Positions 1 to 6,037 of a DNA stretch of 6,203 nt are shown one piece after another. Origin of the DNA: Bacillota bacterium (GTDB lineage: Bacteria; Bacillota_E; Symbiobacteriia; JAMDAP01); contig JAMDAP010000022.1 of the NCBI GenBank assembly GCA_023484675.1, positions 1-6,203 on the forward strand. Direction: 5' to 3'. The notes under the pieces were generated by a model. The model worked only from the letters and a program-made list of their open reading frames with translations. It ran no database searches and was not told the DNA's origin. The translations under genes were made by a program, and so were the position numbers. The first letter of the stretch is position 1. Every line of letters begins with the position of its first letter.

Positions 1-282
1 GGTGTAGCGGGAGAGCCAGCCGCGCAGGGCACCGTCGCCAGAGGCCTCGGCCAGTTGGTAGTAGTTAAGCCCGACAGCGATGATCGACCGCACTCCGGGC
101 AGCAACCGCGCCGGGTCGGTACGAAGCGCGACGTCCCGCTCTTCCAGGGGAGAACGGTAACCAAGAGACTCCCGCTCCCGCAGCAGGGCCTTCTCCTGAA
201 GAAAGGGGGCCGCCGAGGCAATGCCCACCAGGTCAAGGCCGAGCCGCCTGGCCTCGGCCTTGACGTCCCGCTCCAGGGACAT
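1..282 (-). CDS. queG: Epoxyqueuosine reductase QueG, N-terminal part (runs off left edge)
   Basis: QueG is a cytoplasmic cobalamin- and 4Fe-4S-dependent enzyme that reduces epoxyqueuosine to queuosine in the wobble position of tRNA, the last step of queuosine synthesis. Only the first 94 codons are present. The minus-strand translation starts MSLERDVKAEARRLGLDLVG and continues with an LREREsLGY stretch, ERDVALRTDP, the typical LLPGVRSIIAVGLNYY block (about residues 65-80) and a terminal WLSRYT, which match the QueG N-terminal domain in order and spacing. The cobalamin and ferredoxin-type cysteine regions would lie beyond the window. The ATG overlaps the stop codon of the upstream HD-domain gene by one base (TGATG), so translation is probably coupled. 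A different member of the cobalamin/4Fe-4S reductase superfamily is possible but less likely. Confidence 0.88.
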   Translation of the reverse strand, partial: MSLERDVKAEARRLGLDLVGIASAAPFLQEKALLRERESLGYRSPLEERDVALRTDPARLLPGVRSIIAVGLNYYQLAEASGDGALRGWLSRYT

Positions 283-878
283 CAGGCGGTGGCAGTCCCG
301 GCGGCGGCGCCGTTCTGCCCGGTCAGGCCCAACTCGGCCGCCACACCCTGCAGAGCCCCAATGACGTTGGCGATGTGCTGGTCCAGATCAACGCCCAGCT
401 CTTCGGCGCCCCGAGCCAGATCTTCGCGGTTCACCGCCCGGGCAAAGGCCTTGTCCTTCATCTTCTTGCGAACGCTCTTGACGTCCACCTCGGCCAGGCT
501 CTTGTTCGGCTTGACCAGGGCCACGGCGGTGACGAAGCCGCACAGCTCGTCCACGGCGTAGAGGACCTTGTCCACCAGATGGGCACGCGGCACGCCGACG
601 GCATCGTTGTGAGCGCTGACGGCGTAAGCGATGTCCTCGGGAACACCCTTCTCCCGAAGGATGTTGGCACCGACCCGGGCGTGGTCCTTTGGATCGGGGA
701 AACGCTCGTAGTCAAAGTCATGCAGCAAGCCGATGAAGCCCCATCGCTCCTCATTTTCGCCGTAGATCCGGGCGTAGCGGCGCATGGCCGATTCCACCGC
801 CAGGGCGTGCTTGATCAGGTGCGGCGTCCGGGTGAACTCATGCAGCAGGGCCAGGGCAGCGGGACGATTGATCTCCAT
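282..878 (-). CDS. HD-domain phosphohydrolase (HDIG-type), function unassigned
   Basis: The protein has 198 residues. It carries the metal-binding signature of the HD superfamily: H24 in HxLAVE, the H53-D54 pair in GLLHDFDYE, H66 and H90 in SAHND. The family comprises metal-dependent phosphohydrolases acting on nucleotides or cyclic nucleotides; the substrate here cannot be told. The rest (about 95-198) is a helical, charged tail with VDELCGFVTAVALV and a Lys/Arg-rich stretch, as in predicted stand-alone HD hydrolases. The start was set at ATG 878 because a GGAGG at 887-891 sits 8 bases upstream; a TTG five codons earlier (893) overlaps that site and is unlikely. It lies 18 bases after the RACo-like gene and overlaps queG by one base, so the three probably form one operon. 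There is no signal peptide or membrane segment. Confidence 0.88.
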   Translation of the reverse strand: MEINRPAALALLHEFTRTPHLIKHALAVESAMRRYARIYGENEERWGFIGLLHDFDYERFPDPKDHARVGANILREKGVPEDIAYAVSAHNDAVGVPRAHLVDKVLYAVDELCGFVTAVALVKPNKSLAEVDVKSVRKKMKDKAFARAVNREDLARGAEELGVDLDQHIANVIGALQGVAAELGLTGQNGAAAGTATA

Positions 879-896
879 GTCCTCAACCTCCAATTC

Positions 897-2564
897 CTAG
901 TGAGCCGCGGCAACCCGCGGGAAATACATGCCTCTCATAAACTGCTCCACAAAGTCGGGATGACTGGCCAGGTCGAGGTGCTCGGCCCGCCGGGCGATCT
1001 CCCGGGCCCGCGTTGCCTGGGTGCGGGACAGCAGCACCATCCGGGCGCCGGCGCCGGCGGCGTTGCCGGCAGAACGCACTCGCTCCACGGCCACCATCGG
1101 GATCAGGCCCACGGCCAGGGCCGCCACCGGCCGCACGTAGGTGCCGAAGGCCCCGGCGAGGATGACCTCATCCACCTGGGACTCCTCCAGCCCCAGGTGG
1201 GCCAGGGCCAGGCGGGCCCCGGCAACAATGGCCCCCTTGGCCGACTGCAGCTCGCGCACATCCTTCTGGGTCAGCAGCACCGGTTTGCCGGAACGGGTCT
1301 CAGACCCCAGGGCTAAGGCAAAGGAGTATGTTCCGGCCTCCCCGGGCACGAGTCGTTCCAGCACCCGGGGCGGCAGGAAGGGGGTGCATTCGTCCGGGGA
1401 GCGAATGCGGCCGGTCTCGTCCAGAATGCCAACCCGCGCCAGCTCGGCGCCGGCGTCAATTAGGCCGGAACCGCAGATGCCGGCGGGCGGGGCATCGCCG
1501 ATGACCCTGAGCCGCACCTCCCGGTCCAGCGCGACGCCCTCGATGGCCCCCTGGTCGCCCCGCATGCCCTGGCTGATCTTAGCCCCTTCGAAGGCCGGGC
1601 CGGCGGCGGTGGAACAGGCCACCAACCGGCCGTGGTAGCCGGCCACGATCTCGCCGTTCGTGCCCAGGTCCAGCAGGCAGGTGGCCTGGCCCGTCCGGTC
1701 CTGGCCAGTGGCCAGGATGGCGGCCACGGTGTCTCCGCCGACGAAACCGCCAATACCGGGCACCAGCTCGACCACGGCGTCAGGGCGGATGACCAGGCCC
1801 AGGTCGCGGGCCCGTGTTGCCGGCGCTTCCAGAAAGGCAGGGCGGAAGGGGGCGCGGCTGAGTCCCGTCGGGTCCACCCGTAGAAGAAAGTGCTGCATAG
1901 TGGCATTGGCGGCCACCACCAGGTGGTAGATCTGGTGCGGGTGAATGCCGGCCTGTTTAGCCAGCTCGGCCGTGAGCAGGTTGAAAACGCGCACTGCCTC
2001 CCGATGCAGTTCCTCCAGCCCGCCTTGCTCCACGGCGTGGGTGAGCCGCGAGATGACGTCGCCGCCGTGCACCACCTGCGGGTTCAGGGCCGACGCCCTG
2101 GCCATCTCCTCCCCCGTGAGGAGGTCCAGCAACCAGGCGGCCACGGTGGTGGTGCCCAGGTCGATGGCCAGACCGTAAATCCCGCGCTGCGAGTCGCCCG
2201 GGCGCAGCGCCATCTGCTCGATCCCCCTCGGTTCCAGTGCGAAGGGGGGAAGGTCGGCGTCGGTGAGGATGCGGGGATGGCCCCTGACCAGCGGCGTCAG
2301 AACCTCCACGGAGCAATCGCCAAGGGCCCGGACCTGGCAGGCCAGGCGCACCCCTTCGGCCAACTCGGTTCCACCCACTACGGACAGCTCGGCCTCCGTG
2401 GCGGCCGAACAGGGGCCGTGGACGCGGACGCGGCATTTGCCGCAGGTGCCGGCTCCGGCGCAGACCGCCTCCGCCGGCTGGTTGGCTTCGTTCAGGGCGT
2501 CCAGCAGTGGGGTTTCTGGGGCAACCTCCACCCGCCGGCCGTCGGGCAACACCGTGATGACCAC
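897..2564 (-). CDS. RACo-like corrinoid activation protein (2Fe-2S ferredoxin plus ASKHA ATPase)
   Basis: Proteins of this type (RACo/RamA-like) use ATP hydrolysis to drive reduction of inactive Co(II) corrinoid to Co(I) in corrinoid proteins. At 555 residues it has the usual family layout. An N-terminal plant-type 2Fe-2S domain (about 1-95) has ligands C35-X5-C41-X2-C44-X31-C76. A linker follows, then a large ASKHA ATPase region with phosphate-1 motif AIDLGTTTVA, phosphate-2 motif LLDLGTNGEI, GICGSGLIDA and the adenosine-binding ILAGAFG, ending in the family-typical DFVEQFMRGMYFP. GTG 2564 is chosen as start: AAGGGGG lies 7 bases upstream and the beta strand VITVLPDGRRVEV begins at once. An in-frame GTG at 2642 adds 26 low-complexity residues and coincides with the predicted transcription start. 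No corrinoid methyltransferase is seen nearby; the only cobalamin enzyme in view is QueG downstream. The target is therefore inferred, not shown. Confidence 0.92.
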   Translation of the reverse strand: MVITVLPDGRRVEVAPETPLLDALNEANQPAEAVCAGAGTCGKCRVRVHGPCSAATEAELSVVGGTELAEGVRLACQVRALGDCSVEVLTPLVRGHPRILTDADLPPFALEPRGIEQMALRPGDSQRGIYGLAIDLGTTTVAAWLLDLLTGEEMARASALNPQVVHGGDVISRLTHAVEQGGLEELHREAVRVFNLLTAELAKQAGIHPHQIYHLVVAANATMQHFLLRVDPTGLSRAPFRPAFLEAPATRARDLGLVIRPDAVVELVPGIGGFVGGDTVAAILATGQDRTGQATCLLDLGTNGEIVAGYHGRLVACSTAAGPAFEGAKISQGMRGDQGAIEGVALDREVRLRVIGDAPPAGICGSGLIDAGAELARVGILDETGRIRSPDECTPFLPPRVLERLVPGEAGTYSFALALGSETRSGKPVLLTQKDVRELQSAKGAIVAGARLALAHLGLEESQVDEVILAGAFGTYVRPVAALAVGLIPMVAVERVRSAGNAAGAGARMVLLSRTQATRAREIARRAEHLDLASHPDFVEQFMRGMYFPRVAAAH

Positions 2565-2578
2565 CGCTCCGCCCCCTT
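2562..2578 (-). promoter_or_regulatory. Ribosome binding site deciding the RACo-like start
   Basis: On the minus strand AAGGGGG is followed by CGGAGCG and then GTG. This is the only purine-rich site at good spacing before the first ferredoxin beta strand and supports the 2564 start over the longer reading. Confidence 0.6.
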
Positions 2579-2591
2579 CCGTCCGCCGTCC

Positions 2592-2649
2592 GCAAATAGC
2601 GCGTGGCCCACCGCCAGCGCGGTGGGCCGACGAGCCCGTCACTATTTGC
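2592..2649. repeat. Nested inverted-repeat element (possible three-way junction or split operator)
   Basis: Outer arms GCAAATAG (2592-2599) and CTATTTGC (2642-2649) are perfect 8-bp complements. Between them lie a perfect 10-bp stem GGCCCACCGC/GCGGTGGGCC (2605-2628) with a CAGC loop and a 4-bp stem GACG/CGTC (2629-2640) with an AGCC loop. Together they could fold as a three-way junction. The outer arms are about 50 bp apart centre to centre, close to five helical turns. No U-tract follows on either strand, so it is not a standard terminator. It lies between the promoter and the RACo-like start. It does not match any riboswitch consensus I recall; an operator, leader RNA or small palindromic repeat element are all open. 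Confidence 0.75.
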
Positions 2650-2679
2650 AGTGTAGCGTCTGGACTTTCCGGGTGTCAA
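2650..2679 (-). promoter_or_regulatory. Sigma-A-type promoter for the RACo-HD-queG operon
   Basis: A perfect -35 box TTGACA (2679-2674) and a -10 box TACACT (2655-2650; 4 of 6 consensus) are separated by 18 bases. Transcription would start near 2643, inside the outer arm of the nested palindrome. This gives a leader of about 80 bases containing the two inner hairpins. Confidence 0.65.
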
Positions 2680-2680
2680 C

Positions 2681-2708
2681 GGGAGGGCGGATCAGGGAGG
2701 GCGGATCA
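2681..2708. repeat. Perfect 14-bp tandem duplication
   Basis: GGGAGGGCGGATCA occurs twice head to tail (2681-2694 and 2695-2708). The right-hand copy contains the DUF1540 stop codon and the left-hand copy ends just before the -35 box of the next promoter. It looks like a recent slippage event or a repeated binding site. Confidence 0.85.
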
Positions 2709-2900
2709 GGACTTGGGTTTGAAGGTCTTGCAGGCGGTCTCTTCTGAACTGTGGGCATGGTGCTGCCCGCCGATGCTGCCGATCTCCATGTTCGGGCTGA
2801 CGCGGGAGTTGTTGACGACGTAGATGCGGTTGGCGCTGCAGCGGTCACCGTCCTGGTAGAAGTAGCAGCTCTTGACTTCACAAAGGATTTCTTGTGGCAA
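2706..2900 (-). CDS. Small four-cysteine DUF1540 protein
   Basis: This 64-residue protein matches the DUF1540 pattern: C7-E-V-K-S-C12, then Y-x-x-x-x-x-x-x-C21-S-A-N-R-I-Y-V-V, ending in E-E-T-A-C57-K-T-F. The four cysteines suggest a small metal-binding fold (zinc or similar), but no biochemical function is established for the family. It is common in Clostridia and other Firmicutes. The start is set at TTG 2900 because AGGAGGT (2914-2908) lies 7 bases upstream; the in-frame GTG at 2909 overlaps that site. It follows the six-hairpin gene by 12 bases and is probably cotranscribed with it. A His-rich stretch (QHHAHSS) precedes the last cysteine and might add to metal binding. Confidence 0.87.
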   Translation of the reverse strand: MPQEILCEVKSCYFYQDGDRCSANRIYVVNNSRVSPNMEIGSIGGQHHAHSSEETACKTFKPKS

Positions 2901-2901
2901 A

Positions 2902-2922
2902 GGGGTCACCTCCTATGACCCC
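2902..2922 (-). promoter_or_regulatory. Hairpin presenting the DUF1540 ribosome binding site in its loop
   Basis: In the minus-strand RNA, GGGGUCA (2922-2916) and UGACCCC (2908-2902) form a perfect 7-bp stem around the loop UAGGAGG. The loop holds the six-hairpin stop codon UAG and most of the Shine-Dalgarno sequence. Ribosomes terminating on the upstream gene would melt the stem, which suggests translational coupling; this role is inferred. Confidence 0.6.
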
Positions 2923-4133
2923 AGTATTTGCCGCGTTTCCGGGCTTGATACGGTGGGGGCCGCAACTGGCGCGGGCGCCGCAGGCGTCGCCGCGGGTGCG
3001 GGCGCGGTCGACGCCTTTTTCACCGCGATCTGGTCCATCAGTTCCACGGTGCGAATCAGGTATCCCGACTCCGCCGCGTACCACGGGCCCCGCTGGGCCT
3101 TGGGCGGCCAGTGCTGAGCGCTGTGGTTCAAATACACTTGGGCCGAATTGGTGTCGCCCACCAGCACCGCGGCGTAGGCGGCGATGGCCCAGGGGAAGGG
3201 GTCGCCGGTGTCGCCTTCGGCCCAACGCGGGAAGCTGGCCATGACCTTGGCGTACAGCAGGCGGGCCCGATCCGACTGGGGATCGATCACGCCGTACACG
3301 ATCGGATAGAGTTGAGATACGCTGTCCGGATACCAGCGTGGCCCCAGCGACGGCAGGTGCACCCCGCCCAGCCCCCACTCGTACATACCGCGCCACGGGT
3401 TCCAAAGCTGGGTTTCAATCCCCTGCCAGATCCAGTCGGCCCGCCGGCGGTAGGTAGCCGCCTCGCCGCCGTGACCCATCTGGTTCAGGAGCCAGGACCA
3501 GTCCACCAGGCCGCGGTAGTTCTCGCTGTTGTCCATAAGCAGCTTGACCCCGAGTCCTGGCTTGGCCCAGACCAGGCCGTCACCGTCCTGCAGTCGCACG
3601 ATGACCTCCGCCACGTCCTGAAGCTGATCGTGGTGCTGCTGGGCCCAGCGGATGTCCCCGGTGGCCCGCACGTACCAGGAGGCCAGGGAAAGCAAAGTGG
3701 CGGCGTAGCTGTCCGCCGAGTCATAATCGTAGGTCGGCACTTCACGGCCGTCAGGCTCGATCCGATAGTCGTAAATGGTGCCATACCTGCCGAAACGGTC
3801 CGGGCGGTTGAGGCGCGCCAGATACCAGTCCATGTAGCGCTGTGCCAACCCTGGGTTGGCCCGGACCAGGGCCATGGCCGCCAGGTTGGCGAAATACGGA
3901 ACCACGTCCTTCTGTTCCGGGTTCTGGGCCAGAGCGCCCTGACCGGTCTGCGAGGCTTCCAGCCACCGCAGTTCCTCCTCCAGGGCCGCGGCGTCCACAG
4001 GGTACAGCGGAGCGCCCTCGGCCTTGTGGGCCCAGGACCAGCTGCCCCGCCCACCGCCCCAACCAAGGGAGGTGGCGAAAATGCCGACGATGAGGGTAAC
4101 GGCGAATAGCCGTGTTGTCCAAATGCGCTTCAT
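2913..4133 (-). CDS. Exported (alpha/alpha)6-barrel six-hairpin glycosidase-like protein
   Basis: The protein has 406 residues. An N-terminal Sec-type signal or anchor is visible: MKRIWTTR followed by a hydrophobic stretch (about 9-25). The mature part is rich in Trp, Tyr and paired helices spaced like six-hairpin glycosidases, with RFGRYGTIYDYR (113-124), an acidic DYDSADSYAATLLSL block (136-150), NYRGLVDWSWL and WYPDSVSQLYPIVYGV further on. Several Asp residues could be catalytic, but no GH family can be assigned, so substrate and activity are unknown. The end (about 372-406) is an Ala/Pro-rich low-complexity tail, perhaps a spacer or wall-spanning segment. There is no lipobox. The start at ATG 4133 places the signal peptide at the N-terminus but has only a weak upstream site; an ATG at 4178 would add 15 residues. 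It sits after a terminator and heads a unit with DUF1540. Confidence 0.7.
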   Translation of the reverse strand: MKRIWTTRLFAVTLIVGIFATSLGWGGGRGSWSWAHKAEGAPLYPVDAAALEEELRWLEASQTGQGALAQNPEQKDVVPYFANLAAMALVRANPGLAQRYMDWYLARLNRPDRFGRYGTIYDYRIEPDGREVPTYDYDSADSYAATLLSLASWYVRATGDIRWAQQHHDQLQDVAEVIVRLQDGDGLVWAKPGLGVKLLMDNSENYRGLVDWSWLLNQMGHGGEAATYRRRADWIWQGIETQLWNPWRGMYEWGLGGVHLPSLGPRWYPDSVSQLYPIVYGVIDPQSDRARLLYAKVMASFPRWAEGDTGDPFPWAIAAYAAVLVGDTNSAQVYLNHSAQHWPPKAQRGPWYAAESGYLIRTVELMDQIAVKKASTAPAPAATPAAPAPVAAPTVSSPETRQILGS

Positions 4134-4223
4134 GTCGCACTTTTTCGGCTGTACGCGAGCCAACTCCTGCACCAACATACGTAGTAAGTTCTTGAAGTTG
4201 TCTGCTATGCCCGCCAGCCCAGG

Positions 4224-4253
4224 AAAAAATAACCCTGCCGGTTGGGCAGGGTT
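4224..4253 (-). terminator. Intrinsic terminator after the universal stress protein gene
   Basis: A perfect 9-bp stem AACCCTGCC/GGCAGGGTT with a 5-base loop is followed on the minus strand by A and six T residues (4229-4224). It lies about 55 bases after the stop codon and separates the stress-protein unit from the six-hairpin gene. Confidence 0.9.
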
Positions 4254-4258
4254 GCCAA

Positions 4259-4276
4259 ATGAGCCGGAGGGCTCAT
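4259..4276. repeat. Second hairpin between stop codon and terminator
   Basis: ATGAGCC and GGCTCAT form a perfect 7-bp stem with a GGAG loop, just ahead of the terminator stem. It may protect the 3' end of the mRNA from exonucleases or assist termination. Confidence 0.6.
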
Positions 4277-4306
4277 GGGAGGGGCATATTCGAACAACCG
4301 CTCAAA

Positions 4307-4747
4307 CTACTTCACAATCAACACCGGGCAGGGAGCCAGATGGAGGCAGCGGTCGCTGACGCTCCCCATGAGAAATTCCTTGATCGGGTTGAGGCCGCGG
4401 TTGCCAAGCACAATCATGTCGTAGTGCTCGGCCCGAGCCAGCCGGCAGAGCTCTTCCGCCGGCGCCCCCACCAGCACTTCCCTGGTCACGCGCTCGGACT
4501 CCAGGCCCAGCGCCTCCAGCGTGCGCTCCAAGATGGGGTCGGCCTCGTTCCGAACCATGGCGTCCACGGGAACGTCGGGAACGTACGTTGTCCCCGCCGG
4601 CATGATCAGACCAACGCGTTGGGGCACGGGCACCACGGTGACCACCGCCACTTTGAGTTCGGCATCGGCGGCAGCCATGGAGTTCAGGAAGCGGGCGGCC
4701 TTCAGGGCGCTCTCGGAGCCGTCTGTCCCCAGCAGAACCCGTTTCAT
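4307..4747 (-). CDS. Universal stress protein (UspA family, ATP-binding type)
   Basis: A 146-residue single Usp domain, the usual length. It begins MKRVLLGTDGSESALKAA, with the nucleotide-contacting Asp9 and the GS of the first loop, and ends with the Walker-like motif G115-N-R-G118, nine residues, G128-S129, followed by APCPVLIVK. This G-2X-G-9X-G(S/T) pattern marks the ATP-binding subclass, which acts as a cytoplasmic dimer in stress or energy-limitation responses. AAGGAAG lies about 9 bases before ATG 4747; longer in-frame readings up to 4861 run into the preceding gene and add an Arg-rich, unlike-family segment. It follows the degenerate receiver gene by 40 bases and a terminator follows, so the two are probably one transcript. 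No cellular partner can be named. Confidence 0.95.
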   Translation of the reverse strand: MKRVLLGTDGSESALKAARFLNSMAAADAELKVAVVTVVPVPQRVGLIMPAGTTYVPDVPVDAMVRNEADPILERTLEALGLESERVTREVLVGAPAEELCRLARAEHYDMIVLGNRGLNPIKEFLMGSVSDRCLHLAPCPVLIVK

Positions 4748-4787
4748 GGAATGTCCCTTCCTTTCCAGCCTTTCCAGCCCGGCGCGC

Positions 4788-5168
4788 CTAGTTGTGCGCC
4801 TGGGTGAGCACATCCGAAGACGGTTCGCGAACCGCCGATCGAATCGCCTCAAGCAGGTCATCCACGTTGGGAGAGGGCCGGTGCTGACTGTCGAGGATGT
4901 CCATCTGGTTCTCCTCGAGGGTCAGGCAGATCATCCGCGGGCCACTGCCATGGCCTTTACCTGCAGGATCGCGCAGCAACTTGGGATCAAGGGCGCGATC
5001 CACCAGCACCACATCGGGCGCCAACCCGCGCACTACCGCCCCCATTTGAGGGCCGATAGGCACGGCGCCCACGACCTGGATGTCCGGCTCCATGGTCAGC
5101 AGCCGGCGGAGGCCTGCCCCAAACAGGCCATTCTGGTACAAGATGACCACACGCCGCTGCGCTGCCAT
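4788..5168 (-). CDS. Stand-alone degenerate receiver-like protein
   Basis: The 126-residue protein resembles the receiver domain of the NarL-type regulator just upstream: LFGAGLRRLLTMEPDIQVVG against LFRRGVKSLLAAEPDIEVVG (12 of 20 identical). The phosphoacceptor-position Asp57 (in PDVVLVD) is kept, but the acidic pair that binds Mg is replaced by Y11-Q12, the conserved Lys region is shortened and altered (SQHRPSPNVDDLLEAI), and there is no output domain. Phosphorylation by normal chemistry is therefore doubtful. It may be a phosphorylation-independent pseudo-receiver acting through protein contacts. ATG 5168 has a strong GGAGGT 8 bases upstream, which argues it is an expressed gene and not a dead remnant. 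It heads a unit with the stress protein gene. The alternative, a decaying response regulator, cannot be excluded. Confidence 0.75.
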   Translation of the reverse strand: MAAQRRVVILYQNGLFGAGLRRLLTMEPDIQVVGAVPIGPQMGAVVRGLAPDVVLVDRALDPKLLRDPAGKGHGSGPRMICLTLEENQMDILDSQHRPSPNVDDLLEAIRSAVREPSSDVLTQAHN

Positions 5169-5244
5169 AGCTATCTACCTCCAATCCCATGTTACTGCAC
5201 GGCCATCGGAGCTTCGAGACCCGCGAGGGCCATCTTGCTTCCGG

Positions 5245-5260
5245 ATTTGTGGCTACAAAT
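5245..5260. repeat. Inverted repeat upstream of the degenerate receiver gene
   Basis: ATTTGT and ACAAAT form a perfect 6-bp inverted repeat with a GGCT centre. It lies between the preceding terminator and the receiver-like gene, next to TTGTCA (minus strand), a possible -35 box for which I see no convincing -10 partner. It may be an operator or chance. Confidence 0.4.
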
Positions 5261-5264
5261 TGAC

Positions 5265-5294
5265 AACAAAAACGGGCTACCTTGAAGGTAGCCC
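5265..5294 (-). terminator. Intrinsic terminator after the response regulator gene
   Basis: A perfect 9-bp stem GGGCTACCT/AGGTAGCCC with a 3-base loop is followed on the minus strand by G and TTTTTGTT. It starts about 25 bases after the stop codon and closes the nifU-like/regulator unit. Confidence 0.92.
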
Positions 5295-5319
5295 ATTCGC
5301 ACTAGTTCAGCGGGCAGAA

Positions 5320-5997
5320 CTACTTGTGGCCTTCCGCCATTTCCGAAGTGATCCCCTGCCGGATAGCGAAGGTGGCGGCCTGCACCCGGTTGTCCAGGTG
5401 CAGCTTGGCCAGGATGTTCTTGACGTGGTTGCGCACCGTGTTTTCACTGATGCAGAGGACGGAGGCGATCTCCTTGTTGGAGGCGCCGCGACTTAGTTCC
5501 CGCAGCACGTCCATCTCCCGTGCCCCCAGGGACTCGCGGCCGCTGTGGCTGGGTTGAGCGTCGCGCCGGGCGAACTCGGTCAGGATCTTGGCCGCCAGGC
5601 CGCCGGAGATTGCGGCTTCACCATTGTAGGCCTTGCGCACCGCGTCCAGCAGATGCTCGGGGTCGACACTTTTCAACAGATACCCCTGAGCGCCGGCCTT
5701 GATAGCCTCAAAGAGGTTCTGCTCCAGGTCGGATACCGTGAGGATCAGGATCTTGACGTAGGGCATCGCCTGCTTAACGCGGCGGGTTGCCTCCAGTCCG
5801 TCGATTTCCGGCATGCTGATGTCCATGAGGATCAGGTCGGGCATCAGCTCCTGCGCCTTGGTCAAGGCCTCGCCGCCGTCGTGGGCCTCGCCCACCACCT
5901 CGATGTCGGGTTCCGCCGCCAAAAGGCTTTTGACACCGCGTCGGAACAACTCATGGTCATCGACCAGCATTACCCGAATACGCTCCAGTTTGCACAC
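5320..5997 (-). CDS. NarL/LuxR-family two-component response regulator
   Basis: The 225-residue protein has a complete receiver domain (about 7-125): acidic pair D13-D14, phosphoacceptor D59 in LILMDISMPEIDG, T87 and K109. A linker follows, then a C-terminal LuxR-type helix-turn-helix (about 155-215) with LGAREMDVLRELSRG, SNKEIASVLCISENTVRNH and VKNILAKLHL. It should bind DNA as a dimer after phosphorylation by a histidine kinase, none of which lies in the window; its signal is unknown. The start is uncertain. GTG 5997 gives MCKLERIRVMLVDD but the GGGGG before it is too close; a CTG three codons later would have better spacing. It follows the NifU-like gene by 40 bases without a visible terminator and is probably cotranscribed with it. 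Confidence 0.95.
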   Translation of the reverse strand: MCKLERIRVMLVDDHELFRRGVKSLLAAEPDIEVVGEAHDGGEALTKAQELMPDLILMDISMPEIDGLEATRRVKQAMPYVKILILTVSDLEQNLFEAIKAGAQGYLLKSVDPEHLLDAVRKAYNGEAAISGGLAAKILTEFARRDAQPSHSGRESLGAREMDVLRELSRGASNKEIASVLCISENTVRNHVKNILAKLHLDNRVQAATFAIRQGITSEMAEGHK

Positions 5998-6037
5998 CCC
6001 CGGCCTGGTCTAAAGACGGCTCTTGGGACTGCGGCGA

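Noticed and set aside
375..1316. Long open frame on the plus strand (313 codons)
   Set aside because: It is antisense to the HD-domain and RACo-like genes, whose motifs are unambiguous, and its translation shows no domain; it is a GC-rich shadow frame.
2605..2628. Strong GC-rich hairpin as a terminator for the DUF1540 unit
   Set aside because: No T-tract follows on the minus strand and a promoter lies just upstream, so it would be in the leader of the next transcript.
2565..2642. N-terminal extension of the RACo-like protein to a GTG at 2642
   Set aside because: The extra 26 residues are low complexity, no ribosome binding site precedes it, and it would begin at the predicted transcription start.
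3111..4109. Long open frame on the plus strand (332 codons)
   Set aside because: It is antisense to the six-hairpin protein gene, has no recognisable motif or ribosome binding site, and reflects third-position GC bias.
4134..4223. Sigma-54 or sigma-A promoter for the six-hairpin gene
   Set aside because: A TGGC...GCA match has the wrong spacing for sigma-54, and no -35/-10 pair with acceptable spacing was found, although a promoter is expected after the terminator.
4748..4861. N-terminal extension of the universal stress protein
   Set aside because: The added segment is Arg-rich, overlaps the preceding gene and is not part of the Usp fold; the ATG at 4747 has a proper ribosome binding site.
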